A stretch of DNA of 64,000 nt, taken from contig CABJAS010000003.1 of NCBI GenBank assembly GCA_902363625.1, positions 62,001 through 126,000 of the forward strand, written 5' to 3'. The position numbers were made by a program, and so were the translations under genes. The notes below the pieces were generated by a model. It did no database searches. It saw nothing but the letters and a program-made list of their open reading frames with translations, and was not told the origin of the DNA. Below are positions 33,797 through 42,737 of the stretch, in pieces. Position 1 is the stretch's first letter. Each line of letters opens with the position of its first letter. Source of the stretch: Clostridiaceae bacterium (GTDB lineage Bacteria > Bacillota_I > Bacilli_A > Erysipelotrichales > Coprobacillaceae).

Positions 33797-35612
33797 CGCC
33801 CACCTTTCCCATAAAACCAATATAATCAATATCTAAGATGTGGTCACAATACAAACTATCATAGCTTACTTTAGCTTCATTTTCCATGATTTTAATCCCA
33901 ATCACACGGACATGCTCAGGCTGTTGAATCACCTCTTGATTTTCATAACGGAACCAGTGTGTATCTGTATTCATTAATGTGAAAGATTCCGGCATTGCTT
34001 TGATTTGATCACTGTTGATATAGCGATACGGACCTAACTGCAGCTGATTTTGATCTAAGCTAATAAGATCGCACATTTCACGAGAATAATTCCCCGGCAG
34101 TTCGATAAATGGTACAGCGTGACGCTCATCTATGATCCGAAGCGGAAAAGGAAATAAAACTACATCCAATGTCTCCATCATGATTGGCGCTATGACTTGC
34201 AAATCTTGTGTATAGAATGTTCGCTGGTCTATGTATTCATTCATTTTTAGATAATATTTCCCGGGAATTGACATTTTCTTTCCTTCTCCCCGTTTTATTT
34301 TCTGACCAATGACACTTCTTATTTCAACATTTCCATCTAAATAAGTCACATACATATAGGTTTCATCATGTTCATCTATAAAACCAAAACGAGGATGATC
34401 AAAGCCCAATAGTTGTCCCGGATAAACATATTCTGTTTCTATTTTATTTAAAAAGACCGGTGTCGTCAGTTTGCCCATTTGATAGTAAGCTAAACTAAGC
34501 TGTTCCTTTTTATATTGAATCTGATAGACACGGTTATCGGCTCCATAGATTCCTTCAATCTGTATTGCCTGTTTGGGTATCATCAGCTTTGTTTCTTCCT
34601 GATATTTTTGGAGATACATCTTTCCCAGTTCTTTTGCGAGAGCCGCTACTCCTGATTCCTTAGAAGTGCTAAGGACAGCAACACTGAGTTTTCTTTTAGG
34701 CAAAAAATAAGCATAACTCATATAACCAAATGTTGCACCGCCTTTTGCGGATGCTTTAAAGCCCATTGCTTCAAAATACGGGAGTGCAGTATGGTCAAAG
34801 CCTAAGCCATAACCATTGGCATTAAGCGATAAAGTCTGAATAGGGTTTATATACTGCATGCTGCTCATCTCTTCCCAGCTTTCTTGACTGATCAGACGTC
34901 CGTTGTTTAAGGCATCCAAAAATAAGCAAAGATCCTCAGCTGTGCTGTATACTCCACCAGAGCCAATACCATTTACATATTCCTGATTAAAATCACGTTC
35001 ATAATCGTTGGGAGCGTGAGCATAGGTGTCTTCATTTAAAACCGCTCCCGGAAATTCTGTATCCTTCATTCCTATAGGATTAACAATATAAGTAAGACAA
35101 TAATCTCGAAAAGACATCTGACTTACAGTTTCTACCAGATATTGTGCTAATACAAAGCCATCATTACAGTAAACACTGTACTTGCCCGGTTCACTCTTTA
35201 AAGGAAGCTGACGGTACATCTCCAGCATATCAAAAATATACTGCGGATAATAATGATTCGTATATTTACCACGGAAAGAGGTAGAAGGCAGACCACTGCT
35301 GTGATTTAGCAGCATGCGAACAGTAATTTGACGATAGCGGCAATCTTCCATAATAAAATTTGACACATAATCACAGACCGGATGATCGAGGTCTATCTTA
35401 TTTTGATCGACCAGCTGTAAAACAGCGACAGTGACAAATAATTTGGAAATAGATCCTATCGTAAAACGTGTATGACCATTTATCTGATCCGAAAAACCGC
35501 GTTGTCTGTTTCCAAAGCTATAAGAAAAGACAGGCTGATTATGGTCATGAATACAAACACTGACCGCTTGAATATCTTTTTCCTGACAATATTTTTCTAT
35601 GAAAGCTTTCAT
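33777..35612 (-). CDS. Serine hydrolase, beta-lactamase/PBP4* family, with C-terminal extension
   Basis: A 611-residue protein. Residues 1-330 form a class C beta-lactamase-like domain: S-x-x-K in IGSISKLFV (near residue 55), Y-C-N in SVYCNDGFV (near 148) and K-G-G in ASAKGGATFG (near 293). The remaining 270 residues are an added beta-rich domain of unknown role. No signal peptide is evident, which is unusual if the substrate is peptidoglycan. Relatives hydrolyse D-amino-acid peptides or esters. It overlaps the TPR/WG gene by 4 bp (ATGA) and VanZ by 20 bp. Confidence 0.87.
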   Translation of the reverse strand: MKAFIEKYCQEKDIQAVSVCIHDHNQPVFSYSFGNRQRGFSDQINGHTRFTIGSISKLFVTVAVLQLVDQNKIDLDHPVCDYVSNFIMEDCRYRQITVRMLLNHSSGLPSTSFRGKYTNHYYPQYIFDMLEMYRQLPLKSEPGKYSVYCNDGFVLAQYLVETVSQMSFRDYCLTYIVNPIGMKDTEFPGAVLNEDTYAHAPNDYERDFNQEYVNGIGSGGVYSTAEDLCLFLDALNNGRLISQESWEEMSSMQYINPIQTLSLNANGYGLGFDHTALPYFEAMGFKASAKGGATFGYMSYAYFLPKRKLSVAVLSTSKESGVAALAKELGKMYLQKYQEETKLMIPKQAIQIEGIYGADNRVYQIQYKKEQLSLAYYQMGKLTTPVFLNKIETEYVYPGQLLGFDHPRFGFIDEHDETYMYVTYLDGNVEIRSVIGQKIKRGEGKKMSIPGKYYLKMNEYIDQRTFYTQDLQVIAPIMMETLDVVLFPFPLRIIDERHAVPFIELPGNYSREMCDLISLDQNQLQLGPYRYINSDQIKAMPESFTLMNTDTHWFRYENQEVIQQPEHVRVIGIKIMENEAKVSYDSLYCDHILDIDYIGFMGKVGDVIEWK

Positions 35613-37846
35613 TCCTTTTTCCTCCTGTCATCCACTAAATAAAACCGATTTTGAAACGAGACACATAAAAGATGTTCCACAGGCAATGTGGCAGTCTGAA
35701 ACATAAACGGTGTCAACAGTTCACCTAATGCATTCATATAGCCATAACGATAACCTACTCCGGCAATAATATGCGCTCCCTTACAGATCGTTAACGTATC
35801 ATAAATGATCGGAATAACAAGTTCCCCAGATATTGTATACATGCCGTAATATCCCTCTTTTTCTACACGTACCCTATCCTCAAATACCGGGAGCAGGTCA
35901 TCATAAAGGCATGGGATAATCAGCTTTCCGCTTACATGGATAAGTCCCCAGCCGTTTTCATTGAGTACACGATAATAGTCCTGATAGCCGTCTTTCAACT
36001 GATCATAAATAAAATTAATCTTGATTTCTCCCTGCGGACTGATTACTCCATAGTAATCCTCTTTTTTTGCAATCAGATCATGGTCTGCCCAAATTAGAGT
36101 TTCATAATCAAACGGAAGCAGAATATTTCCCTCTAAATCAATGACTCCATAATAATTCCCTTTTTTCACAATCGCCATATGTTCATAAAAGGCTTGAGCT
36201 TCATCAAACCCTTGTGACAATGCAATCTCTTTATCTAAATGACAATAGTACCAGTGTTCGTTTATTTTCATCGGCACAACCCCTTCAGCATAGTCCCCTA
36301 CTTCTTCTTCAAAAACATAATGCTGATCCTCAAATTTGAAAATGGTAATCGGTCCTAAAACCAAACGCTGATGATCATGATGAATCGTAATATCATCATA
36401 AATGAGGTCTAAAACAATATTTCCCTGACGGTCAATCAAACCATAAAGATGCTCGCCTTCTTGATTGATTATCGCATAACCATGATGAAACATATAGGTA
36501 TCCTGTCTTTTGGTTTCATCTATAGACAAGTGAAGATCAATCACAAAATGACCATTCTGATCGATAAATCCGCCATGCTGATCTGTTTCCACATAGGCTA
36601 GTCCTTCACTAAACTGGTACACTCTTTCTAAATTTGGGATATCTAATAAGATACTGTTTTCCGCTTCCCAGCTGGCATTATAAAAAGAAAGCGGCAGAGC
36701 TTGGTTGAGACGTCTCGCTAAAATGCTTAACAAGCGATTTTGAGCCCTCTCTTTATTCATCATGCTCCAGTCATATTCGCTCCACAACAGTTGTAATTCT
36801 TCATCCGCTGAGGCGATTGTATCGGCTTCAGATAAATAATAATAGGCTTTTTCTAAATCCTTTTTACCATAAAGATATACTCGAATATAATTTAAATAGA
36901 TCCATAGATCCCGTCTGCCTTGTGCAAAAGCTTTATCTAAATAAAACAATTTCTGATCAGAATCCTCCAATACACCATATAAATAAGCCAGTTCACTTAA
37001 TAAAAACAAATGATCCGGACTGAGCGAATATCCCTTTTCATAAGCATAGATCGCATCTTCGATTCTATAAAGCTGATGATACGCATAGCCTAATTCAATC
37101 CAAGTTTCCCCGTCACGGTTATCCTCAATTATTTCTTCCAGCTTTTCTACTGCCTCCTGATAATTTTCAATCAAATTATAATAGACTCCAAAATGATAAC
37201 AGACAAAATCATGGTGTTCAGGATATTGATCCAGCATTTCCAAGTAAGTATGCTGATCTTCCATTGTTTCATTCATCTCATTTAAGATAATGATATCTTC
37301 TAAAAGCATTTCATCTCTGCCTAATTCCAATAAGCGTTTATTCATCCTATTAGCTTTAGTATAATCACCTAAATCACTATAGGCATTGGCAAGCTGCTCT
37401 AAAGTCCAGCGGTCATCCGGATGTAGTTCCAGTCCTTCCAGTAAATAAATAATGCCTTCCTCCTGCATCCCCATTTTTAAATACGTATAAGCAAGTTCAC
37501 TAAAAAGCCATTGATCTTCTCTTCCTAAGTACACACATTTTTCTAAGTAGAATAATGCTTCGTCAAACTGCTCCAAACGATTGTAGGTCCAGCCAATCTC
37601 ACTGTATAAAGTAATGCTTTCATTGACCTGCTGACTGGCTTTTAAAAAATAAGGCAGGGCTAAATGATATTGTTCTAAAGCGTTGTAAAGCTGTCCTCTT
37701 GTAAAGCTGAGCCAAACGGAATCCACAACCTGATGAGCAATCGTTTCTAAATATAAAAAAGCTTCCTGATATTGTTTTTCTTTCAGATAATGCTGTAAGG
37801 TTTGCTCATACTCTTTCTTTGTCCTAAATAAAAAAGTTTCATCCAT
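35609..37846 (-). CDS. TPR and WG-repeat protein
   Basis: A 745-residue protein in two halves. Residues about 15-370 hold a row of tetratricopeptide repeats (for example YHLALPYFLKASQQ, FDEALFYLEKCVYLG, IEDAIYAYEKGYSLSPDHLF). Residues about 395-740 hold at least seven WG (KWG) repeats with the pattern Y-G-V-I-D-x-x-G-x-I-x-x-P-x-x-Y-D: YGVIDLEGNILLPFDYETL, WGLIHVSGKLIIPCLYDDL and others. Both repeat types bind proteins. No signal peptide is seen. It opens a four-gene overlapping operon from its own promoter (TTGTAA-N17-TATAAT). Function is unknown; scaffold or sensor is the natural guess. Confidence 0.88.
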   Translation of the reverse strand: MDETFLFRTKKEYEQTLQHYLKEKQYQEAFLYLETIAHQVVDSVWLSFTRGQLYNALEQYHLALPYFLKASQQVNESITLYSEIGWTYNRLEQFDEALFYLEKCVYLGREDQWLFSELAYTYLKMGMQEEGIIYLLEGLELHPDDRWTLEQLANAYSDLGDYTKANRMNKRLLELGRDEMLLEDIIILNEMNETMEDQHTYLEMLDQYPEHHDFVCYHFGVYYNLIENYQEAVEKLEEIIEDNRDGETWIELGYAYHQLYRIEDAIYAYEKGYSLSPDHLFLLSELAYLYGVLEDSDQKLFYLDKAFAQGRRDLWIYLNYIRVYLYGKKDLEKAYYYLSEADTIASADEELQLLWSEYDWSMMNKERAQNRLLSILARRLNQALPLSFYNASWEAENSILLDIPNLERVYQFSEGLAYVETDQHGGFIDQNGHFVIDLHLSIDETKRQDTYMFHHGYAIINQEGEHLYGLIDRQGNIVLDLIYDDITIHHDHQRLVLGPITIFKFEDQHYVFEEEVGDYAEGVVPMKINEHWYYCHLDKEIALSQGFDEAQAFYEHMAIVKKGNYYGVIDLEGNILLPFDYETLIWADHDLIAKKEDYYGVISPQGEIKINFIYDQLKDGYQDYYRVLNENGWGLIHVSGKLIIPCLYDDLLPVFEDRVRVEKEGYYGMYTISGELVIPIIYDTLTICKGAHIIAGVGYRYGYMNALGELLTPFMFQTATLPVEHLLCVSFQNRFYLVDDRRKKE

Positions 37847-37872
37847 TTTCTCACCTTCTTTTCAATACTTCT

Positions 37873-37901
37873 ATTATAAACATATCAAAGATTCTTTACA
37901 A
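37873..37901 (-). promoter_or_regulatory. Promoter of the TPR/WG operon
   Basis: TTGTAA (37901-37896), a 17-bp spacer and TATAAT (37878-37873) on the minus strand, 27 bp before the start codon. Confidence 0.7.
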
Positions 37902-37904
37902 ATA

Positions 37905-37926
37905 AAAAGGAAACATATCGTTTCCT
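37905..37926 (-). terminator. Terminator of the acidic membrane protein gene
   Basis: AGGAAAC and GTTTCCT enclose ATATC/GATAT; on the minus strand TTTTTATTTG follows. It separates this gene from the TPR/WG operon. Confidence 0.8.
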
Positions 37927-38815
37927 AAATACCAAACCCGGTAATCATTCCCATAAGATAAACCCCATACAATTTAAAGATCAGTTTATAACCGATTGCT
38001 CCCATAATATAAATAAAGCACATCAGTATAAAGGCAATGACACAAGACAGTACTAAAATACTGATTAAATGATCTCCACTGACAATCCTTGATAAAACAA
38101 GTGTCTTAATAAACATAACACTGGCAAAGATCAGTCCGCTGATAAATATAAAAAGAATCAAATAGCCAATGAAACTATTAAGCGGCAATAAGAGTAATAA
38201 GCACCCAACGACAATAAATGGATCCAACACAATCCCAAAGATATTAGTTGCTTTTAATGAGCGAAACAGTGAAACTTTATGATGTTCAACGACTCCTTCT
38301 ACTGCGGTTAAAACAAAAGCAATCAGCCATTGGAAAAGCAAACTTAATATAAAAACTGCAAGCATCATTTCCAAGAAAGGTCCCCAGATCTGAAAATATT
38401 TTCCATAGCCAATATTATGTACGAATAACTGCATTTTAATTGCCAGTACAAATGGAATCAATGATAATATAAAGCCATTGATGACACTTATTAGAATATG
38501 TGTCTTAAAAGAATAGCCAAAAATATGCTGGATGGCTCCGACATGATCTTTCATAAAGCTGGCAATATGTTTAAAATAGTTTAAAGAAACATGTCCCACT
38601 TGTTTCCCGGTTTCATATAAGATCTCACTGACTGGTTTTTTAGGTTCCTCTTCTTCCAAATGAACCTCAATCTCATTTTTTTCTTCTGTAACCGATTCTT
38701 CTTCTGTTTCCTCTTTTTCTATTATTTCTGCTTCTTCTATTGTTTCTTCTTTTGAATCCTCATTTAAATTATCATTATCGATAGGATCCTGATCGTTTCT
38801 TTTATCATCATCCAT
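37925..38815 (-). CDS. Membrane protein with acidic N-terminal region
   Basis: A 296-residue protein. The first 60 residues are highly acidic and low in complexity (runs such as EEAEIIEKEETEEESVTEEK). Six hydrophobic segments then fill residues 105-295, in a layout like YIP1-family proteins. No enzymatic motif is seen. It has its own ribosome binding site (AGGAGG) and terminator, so it is a separate transcript ahead of the TPR/WG operon. Function is unknown. Confidence 0.7.
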   Translation of the reverse strand: MDDDKRNDQDPIDNDNLNEDSKEETIEEAEIIEKEETEEESVTEEKNEIEVHLEEEEPKKPVSEILYETGKQVGHVSLNYFKHIASFMKDHVGAIQHIFGYSFKTHILISVINGFILSLIPFVLAIKMQLFVHNIGYGKYFQIWGPFLEMMLAVFILSLLFQWLIAFVLTAVEGVVEHHKVSLFRSLKATNIFGIVLDPFIVVGCLLLLLPLNSFIGYLILFIFISGLIFASVMFIKTLVLSRIVSGDHLISILVLSCVIAFILMCFIYIMGAIGYKLIFKLYGVYLMGMITGFGI

Positions 38816-38890
38816 TTTTAAACCTCCTCTATAGATAAATCATAGCTAAATTTCTTATAAAATGAAAGAAAAAGATGTTCTTTAGGAAGA

Positions 38891-38896
38891 TTTTGT
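38891..38896 (+). promoter_or_regulatory. -10 element of the coaBC leader transcript
   Basis: A TATAAT lies in TTTTGTATATAATAGAG, at about 38897-38902 within a few bases; the -35 is poor. It would start a leader of about 90-100 bases ending in the terminator at 38976-39005. Confidence 0.4.
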
Positions 38897-38975
38897 ATAT
38901 AATAGAGATAGTTAAAAATGAATAAATGGCAAAACACATGGCATCTTTTACGAGCGATAGTGGTTCATTAACTCA

Positions 38976-39005
38976 GGCGTAAAGGGATGTTTACGCCATT
39001 TTTTT
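38976..39005 (+). terminator. Terminator-like hairpin directly ahead of coaBC
   Basis: GGCGTAAA (38976-38983) and TTTACGCC (38990-38997) form a perfect 8-bp stem with loop GGGATG, followed by ATTTTTTT. It ends 12 bases before the coaBC start. TTTACG at 38947-38952 could pair instead with CGTAAA, giving a competing structure. Confidence 0.75.
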
Positions 39006-39017
39006 ATGGAGGACACT

Positions 39018-40220
39018 ATGAAAAAAAATATTTTATTAGGAATTACCGGTGGAATAGCGGCTTACAAGGCTGCTGATCTTACCAGTCAGCTAGTCAAGCT
39101 TGGCTATGATGTGGATATCATCATGACCAAAAACGCCACAGAATTTATCGCCCCTCTAACCTTTGAATCTCTGACAAAGAAAAAAGTGTATTTAGATACT
39201 TTTGAGAGAACGACAGATGGGGAAGTCAAGCATATCGAACTCGCAAAAAAAGCAGATGTTTTCATGATCGTTCCCGCAACTGCAAACATCATAGCGAAGA
39301 TTGCCCATGGGATTGCTGATGATATGCTGACCTCTACTTTTTTAGCGGCAACCTGCCCAAAAATCCTTGCCCCGGCTATGAATACTCATATGTATGAAAA
39401 TCCGATTACACAAGATAATCTGGAACGCTGCCGACATTTTGGCATGACTCTAGTGGAGCCTAGCAGCGGGCGTTTAGCCTGTGGGGACAGTGGAAAAGGA
39501 AAGCTACCTTCAACTGAAATTCTGCTTGACGCTATTGAGTTTGCTTTAATCACGAATAAGCCGCTAACAGGTAAAAAGGTATTGGTAACTGCCGGTCCTA
39601 CACAGGAAAGTATTGATCCGGTGCGTTTTATTACGAATCATTCCAGTGGTAAAATGGGTTATGAGATCGCCAAAATGGCACGGCTGCTAGGTGCAGAAGT
39701 AACTCTATTAAGCGGGCCTGTGGCTCTTAAAGAACCGCTCGGCATTAAAATGCTTTATTTCACAACTGCACAGGAATTATTTGAATTAGTTAAAGAAATC
39801 CTGCCGCATTATGACTATATTATCAAAGCTGCGGCTGTAGGTGACTATCGCTGTGAGGATGTTCAGCCTCATAAAATTAAAAAACAAAAAGGGCAGCTAA
39901 CACTGAGTTTTACTTCAAACCCTGATGTTTTAATGTATATCGGTCAGCATCGCCTGCCTCATCAAGTAATTTGCGGCTTTGCGATGGAAACACAAAACTT
40001 AGTTGAGAATGCTGCCGCTAAATTATCAAAGAAGAACTGTGATCTGTTGGTAGCCAATCATCTGCTTACAGATGGAGCCGGATTCCAGACAGATACGAAT
40101 GTCGCTACTATTATTACTCCGCAGTATCAAAAAGAATATGAACTGATGAGTAAAAAAGAATTAGCTAAGATTATTTTAGAAACAATGATTGAAATCGAAA
40201 AGGAGAAATCATTATGCTAG
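39018..40220 (+). CDS. coaBC: Bifunctional phosphopantothenoylcysteine synthetase/decarboxylase
   Basis: Joins 4'-phosphopantothenate with cysteine and decarboxylates the product, two middle steps of coenzyme A synthesis. In 400 residues the N-terminal flavoprotein decarboxylase (1-180) shows GITGGIAAYKAADL, the catalytic His in VKHIELAK, PAMNTHMYENP and the flexible Cys loop GRLACGDSGKG. The C-terminal synthetase shows VTAGPTQESIDPVRFITNHS and a KIKKQ segment. ATG 39018 is chosen, with GGAGG five bases before; an in-frame ATG at 39006 overlaps that site. It overlaps coaX by 7 bp. Confidence 0.96.
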   Translation: MKKNILLGITGGIAAYKAADLTSQLVKLGYDVDIIMTKNATEFIAPLTFESLTKKKVYLDTFERTTDGEVKHIELAKKADVFMIVPATANIIAKIAHGIADDMLTSTFLAATCPKILAPAMNTHMYENPITQDNLERCRHFGMTLVEPSSGRLACGDSGKGKLPSTEILLDAIEFALITNKPLTGKKVLVTAGPTQESIDPVRFITNHSSGKMGYEIAKMARLLGAEVTLLSGPVALKEPLGIKMLYFTTAQELFELVKEILPHYDYIIKAAAVGDYRCEDVQPHKIKKQKGQLTLSFTSNPDVLMYIGQHRLPHQVICGFAMETQNLVENAAAKLSKKNCDLLVANHLLTDGAGFQTDTNVATIITPQYQKEYELMSKKELAKIILETMIEIEKEKSLC

Positions 40221-41005
40221 TCGCTGTTGATATTGGAAATACAAATATTACGATTGCTTTATTTGATGGTAATAAGATTATCGGCAATTACCGTCTGACC
40301 ACTAAAATGCAAAGAACAAGTGATGAATACGGCTTTATGCTGCTGAGCTTCTTCAATGCCTCTGACACCTCAATCGAAGATGTGGAAGATGTCATTATCA
40401 GCAGTGTCGTTCCCAAAATCATGCATTCATTTACCAGTGCTATCATCAAATACCTGCATCATGAGCCGATCCTCATCGGACCGGGCATCAAAAGCGGGAT
40501 TGCCATTAAAACAGACAACCCCAGCTCAGTCGGTGCGGATCGCATCGTCGATGCCGCCGGCGCATACTATACTTATGGTGGTCCTGTATTAGTGATCGAT
40601 TTTGGCACCGCCTCTACTTTTGATTATGTCAATGAAAAAGGAGAGTTCCTTTATGGGATCACGGCTCCCGGCTTAGAAATCTGCGCACAGGCTCTTTCTT
40701 CACAAGCTGCGCAGTTGCCGGAAATCCAAATTGTTAAACCGGATACAATCCTCGCTAAAAACACTGTGAAAAGTATGCAGGCAGGGGTTATTTACGGCTA
40801 TATTGGACTGACTGAAAATATTATCAAGCAAGTAAAAAAGGAAATCGGAACCCCGATGAAAGTGATTGCGACCGGTGGTTTAGGACGTGTTATTTCAGCG
40901 GAAACCGATCTTATCGATGAATATGACAGTGATCTGACATTTAAAGGCTTATATCTGATCTATCAGCGTCACTTAAAACAGCTTGAAAAGAGAGCATCCC
41001 GCTAA
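40214..41005 (+). CDS. coaX: Type III pantothenate kinase
   Basis: Phosphorylates pantothenate, the first committed step of coenzyme A synthesis. The 263 residues match CoaX: phosphate loop VDIGNTNITIALF with the catalytic Asp, SVVPKIMHSF, GADRIVDAAGAY, VIDFGTASTFDYV and ATGGLGRVI. Type III kinases are not feedback-inhibited by CoA. It overlaps coaBC by 7 bp with AAGGAG upstream, so both are made from one mRNA; a terminator follows. Confidence 0.96.
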   Translation: MLVAVDIGNTNITIALFDGNKIIGNYRLTTKMQRTSDEYGFMLLSFFNASDTSIEDVEDVIISSVVPKIMHSFTSAIIKYLHHEPILIGPGIKSGIAIKTDNPSSVGADRIVDAAGAYYTYGGPVLVIDFGTASTFDYVNEKGEFLYGITAPGLEICAQALSSQAAQLPEIQIVKPDTILAKNTVKSMQAGVIYGYIGLTENIIKQVKKEIGTPMKVIATGGLGRVISAETDLIDEYDSDLTFKGLYLIYQRHLKQLEKRASR

Positions 41006-41016
41006 GGATGCTTTTT
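40993..41016 (+). terminator. Terminator of coaBC-coaX
   Basis: AGCATCC and GGATGCT with a 6-base loop, then a T run. The coaX stop codon lies in the loop. Confidence 0.85.
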
Positions 41017-41085
41017 AAAACTCAATTTCTGTTTTATTGAAACTCAAAAAACTGAATGCTATAATGAAGGAAAGAAAAGAGGGAT

Positions 41086-41526
41086 ATGATGTGTCAAGAA
41101 TGCTACTGTGATGAGCCTAGGATTACACCCCTGCTTCACCCGCTTGATTGTTTAAATCAGCATACTCAATATATTTGTGGAACCTGCGGTCGCTGCATCT
41201 GCATTGAACGTGATCCAAAACGTGGTCTACAACGATGGAACTTCCCATTCAAGTCCTTAGCTGTCGCAAAGCTTTATTTACGAACTGCCGATTATACAAT
41301 GAAGACTACCTGTGGGATCTATGAGATTAAAAACGATCAAGGCAGAATTTCCTATAAAATATTTGCGCACCTTTCTGATTTGCAAGAATATTTATCTAAA
41401 AATAAAAACAAGCACTGTGAAAAAATGGCGCCTGTGTTTCAAATGGATTCCTATCAGGAATATCCTCATACTAAAGTAAGAAAGCTTACCGCTAAAGAAA
41501 TCGAATGCTATCTAAAAGAACGCTGA
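41086..41526 (+). CDS. Cys-rich, probably zinc-binding protein of unknown function
   Basis: A 146-residue protein I do not recognise by name. The first 45 residues contain C-x-x-C-x-C (CQECYC), a further Cys at DCLNQH and C-x-x-C-x-x-C-x-C (CGTCGRCIC), enough for one or two zinc sites. After it comes RDPKRGLQRWNFPFKS, then a mixed domain with HLSDLQEYLSKNKNKHC. GAGGG lies upstream of the ATG-ATG start (41086 or 41089). It is a single gene with a strong terminator shared with the convergent GNAT gene. Confidence 0.72.
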   Translation: MMCQECYCDEPRITPLLHPLDCLNQHTQYICGTCGRCICIERDPKRGLQRWNFPFKSLAVAKLYLRTADYTMKTTCGIYEIKNDQGRISYKIFAHLSDLQEYLSKNKNKHCEKMAPVFQMDSYQEYPHTKVRKLTAKEIECYLKER

Positions 41527-41540
41527 AATCAGCGCTCTTT
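41515..41540. terminator. Bidirectional terminator
   Basis: AAAGA-A-CGCTGA and TCAGCG-C-TCTTT pair with one mismatch (41515-41540). A-rich and T-rich flanks serve both convergent genes. Confidence 0.8.
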
Positions 41541-42176
41541 TTAATTGAGTGATGAATGACTGAGAATGTAGAATTCTTCTTGACTAGGAAGTGTTTTTTT
41601 CTCCAGCTTTTCTAAGCTATCATCAAATTTCTGAGCTTCCTTTTCATCGATCTGCATGATAGGACTGTCATGATAAGTCCATTTTCTTCCGTCTAAGGCG
41701 TTGTCTTTAAGCTCTTTTACCATCATTGCCGAAGGAAAGACACCGCCTTCTATACAGACATTATATTTTTTGCAGCTTTTAAATCCACGGGAAACATAAT
41801 TGCTTGGACTTCCAAAGATGACAATGACATCATAGCCTAAAGATACAGCTTTATTAAAAGAATGCTCCAACAGCTTTTTACCGTAGCCTTTGCGTTGATA
41901 ATCAGGATGAATACACAAAGGTCCAAATGTCAAAATTTCTTTTTCCTGTCCGTTTTCATCCACTAACTTTGCTTTCGTATACATGACATTTCCAATAATC
42001 TTCCCATCTAACTCCAATACAAAATCCAATTCCGGAATAAAATCGTTATGCTTGCGCATGATATGAACCAAATAATGTTCAGTACATCCGGGAATATATA
42101 AATTATAGAATGCCTTGCGTGTCATTTCTTCTACGATTGAATAATCCTTTTCTTCTTCATTTCTGATAGTGATCAT
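41541..42176 (-). CDS. GNAT family N-acetyltransferase
   Basis: A 211-residue acetyltransferase. The acetyl-CoA loop reads LCIHPDYQRKGYGKKLLEH (near residue 95), followed by GYDVIVIFGSPSNYVSRGF, typical of YhbS-like predicted acetyltransferases. The last 60 residues are an extension. The start codon overlaps the stop of the SnoaL-like gene by 4 bp (ATGA), so the two are co-translated. The substrate is unknown. Confidence 0.86.
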   Translation of the reverse strand: MITIRNEEEKDYSIVEEMTRKAFYNLYIPGCTEHYLVHIMRKHNDFIPELDFVLELDGKIIGNVMYTKAKLVDENGQEKEILTFGPLCIHPDYQRKGYGKKLLEHSFNKAVSLGYDVIVIFGSPSNYVSRGFKSCKKYNVCIEGGVFPSAMMVKELKDNALDGRKWTYHDSPIMQIDEKEAQKFDDSLEKLEKKTLPSQEEFYILSHSSLN

Positions 42177-42601
42177 GAAAGTTCCTCCTTTGGTGTCGGT
42201 TGGATTAAATGATGCTCGAATAAGGTATCAAATGTATTGACTGCCCCTCCATGCTCAACAATTTTTCCATCTACGACTTTATCTATATCTACACCTGTAA
42301 ACTTTAGTCTTTTATGGGTGGGCTTAATACCGATCCATTCCCCTTTATGCGTGCCTTCCATAATAAATTCTGAGATGACATAATCGTTGTCCACATATTG
42401 GCGAGTAAGTGTCATTGTATAATCCGGATATGTTTTTTTCACCTCTATAAGATGTGTTTTCATTCCTTCGATGCCCAACGGAAAATTCTGATCGCCTACT
42501 CTTATCTCACATTCTTCAGCAACATATTGTGGAAGCTCATCAATCAGATTCTTTGATACGACTTCCTCATAAAAATACCTTATGATTTCTTTCTTTTCCA
42601 T
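42173..42601 (-). CDS. SnoaL-like ester cyclase family protein
   Basis: A 142-residue protein of the NTF2-like fold, in the SnoaL/polyketide-cyclase group. Visible are YFYEEVVSKNLIDELPQYVA, GMKTHLIEVKKTYPDY, SEFIMEGTHKGEWIGIKPT and VDKVVDGKIVEHGGAVN. Members in non-producing bacteria have no known substrate, and no polyketide genes are nearby. It is the first gene of a two-gene operon with the GNAT protein. A possible TATACT promoter lies about 30 bp upstream. Confidence 0.82.
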   Translation of the reverse strand: MEKKEIIRYFYEEVVSKNLIDELPQYVAEECEIRVGDQNFPLGIEGMKTHLIEVKKTYPDYTMTLTRQYVDNDYVISEFIMEGTHKGEWIGIKPTHKRLKFTGVDIDKVVDGKIVEHGGAVNTFDTLFEHHLIQPTPKEELS

Positions 42602-42718
42602 CTTTAGCGCCCCCTGATAATTGTATTCCTTTTAAGTATACCATGTCTCCCTAGTTCCCGTCATTTTATTTTACTGATAGTATTTATCAAGCTAATGACT
42701 TTAAATCCAAAATAAAAA

Positions 42719-42737
42719 GATAATCATGACGATTATC
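42719..42737 (-). terminator. Terminator of the RpiR/aminotransferase operon
   Basis: GATAATC and GATTATC with a 5-base loop; on the minus strand TTTTTATTTT follows. The stop codon of the RpiR gene is next to it. Confidence 0.8.
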
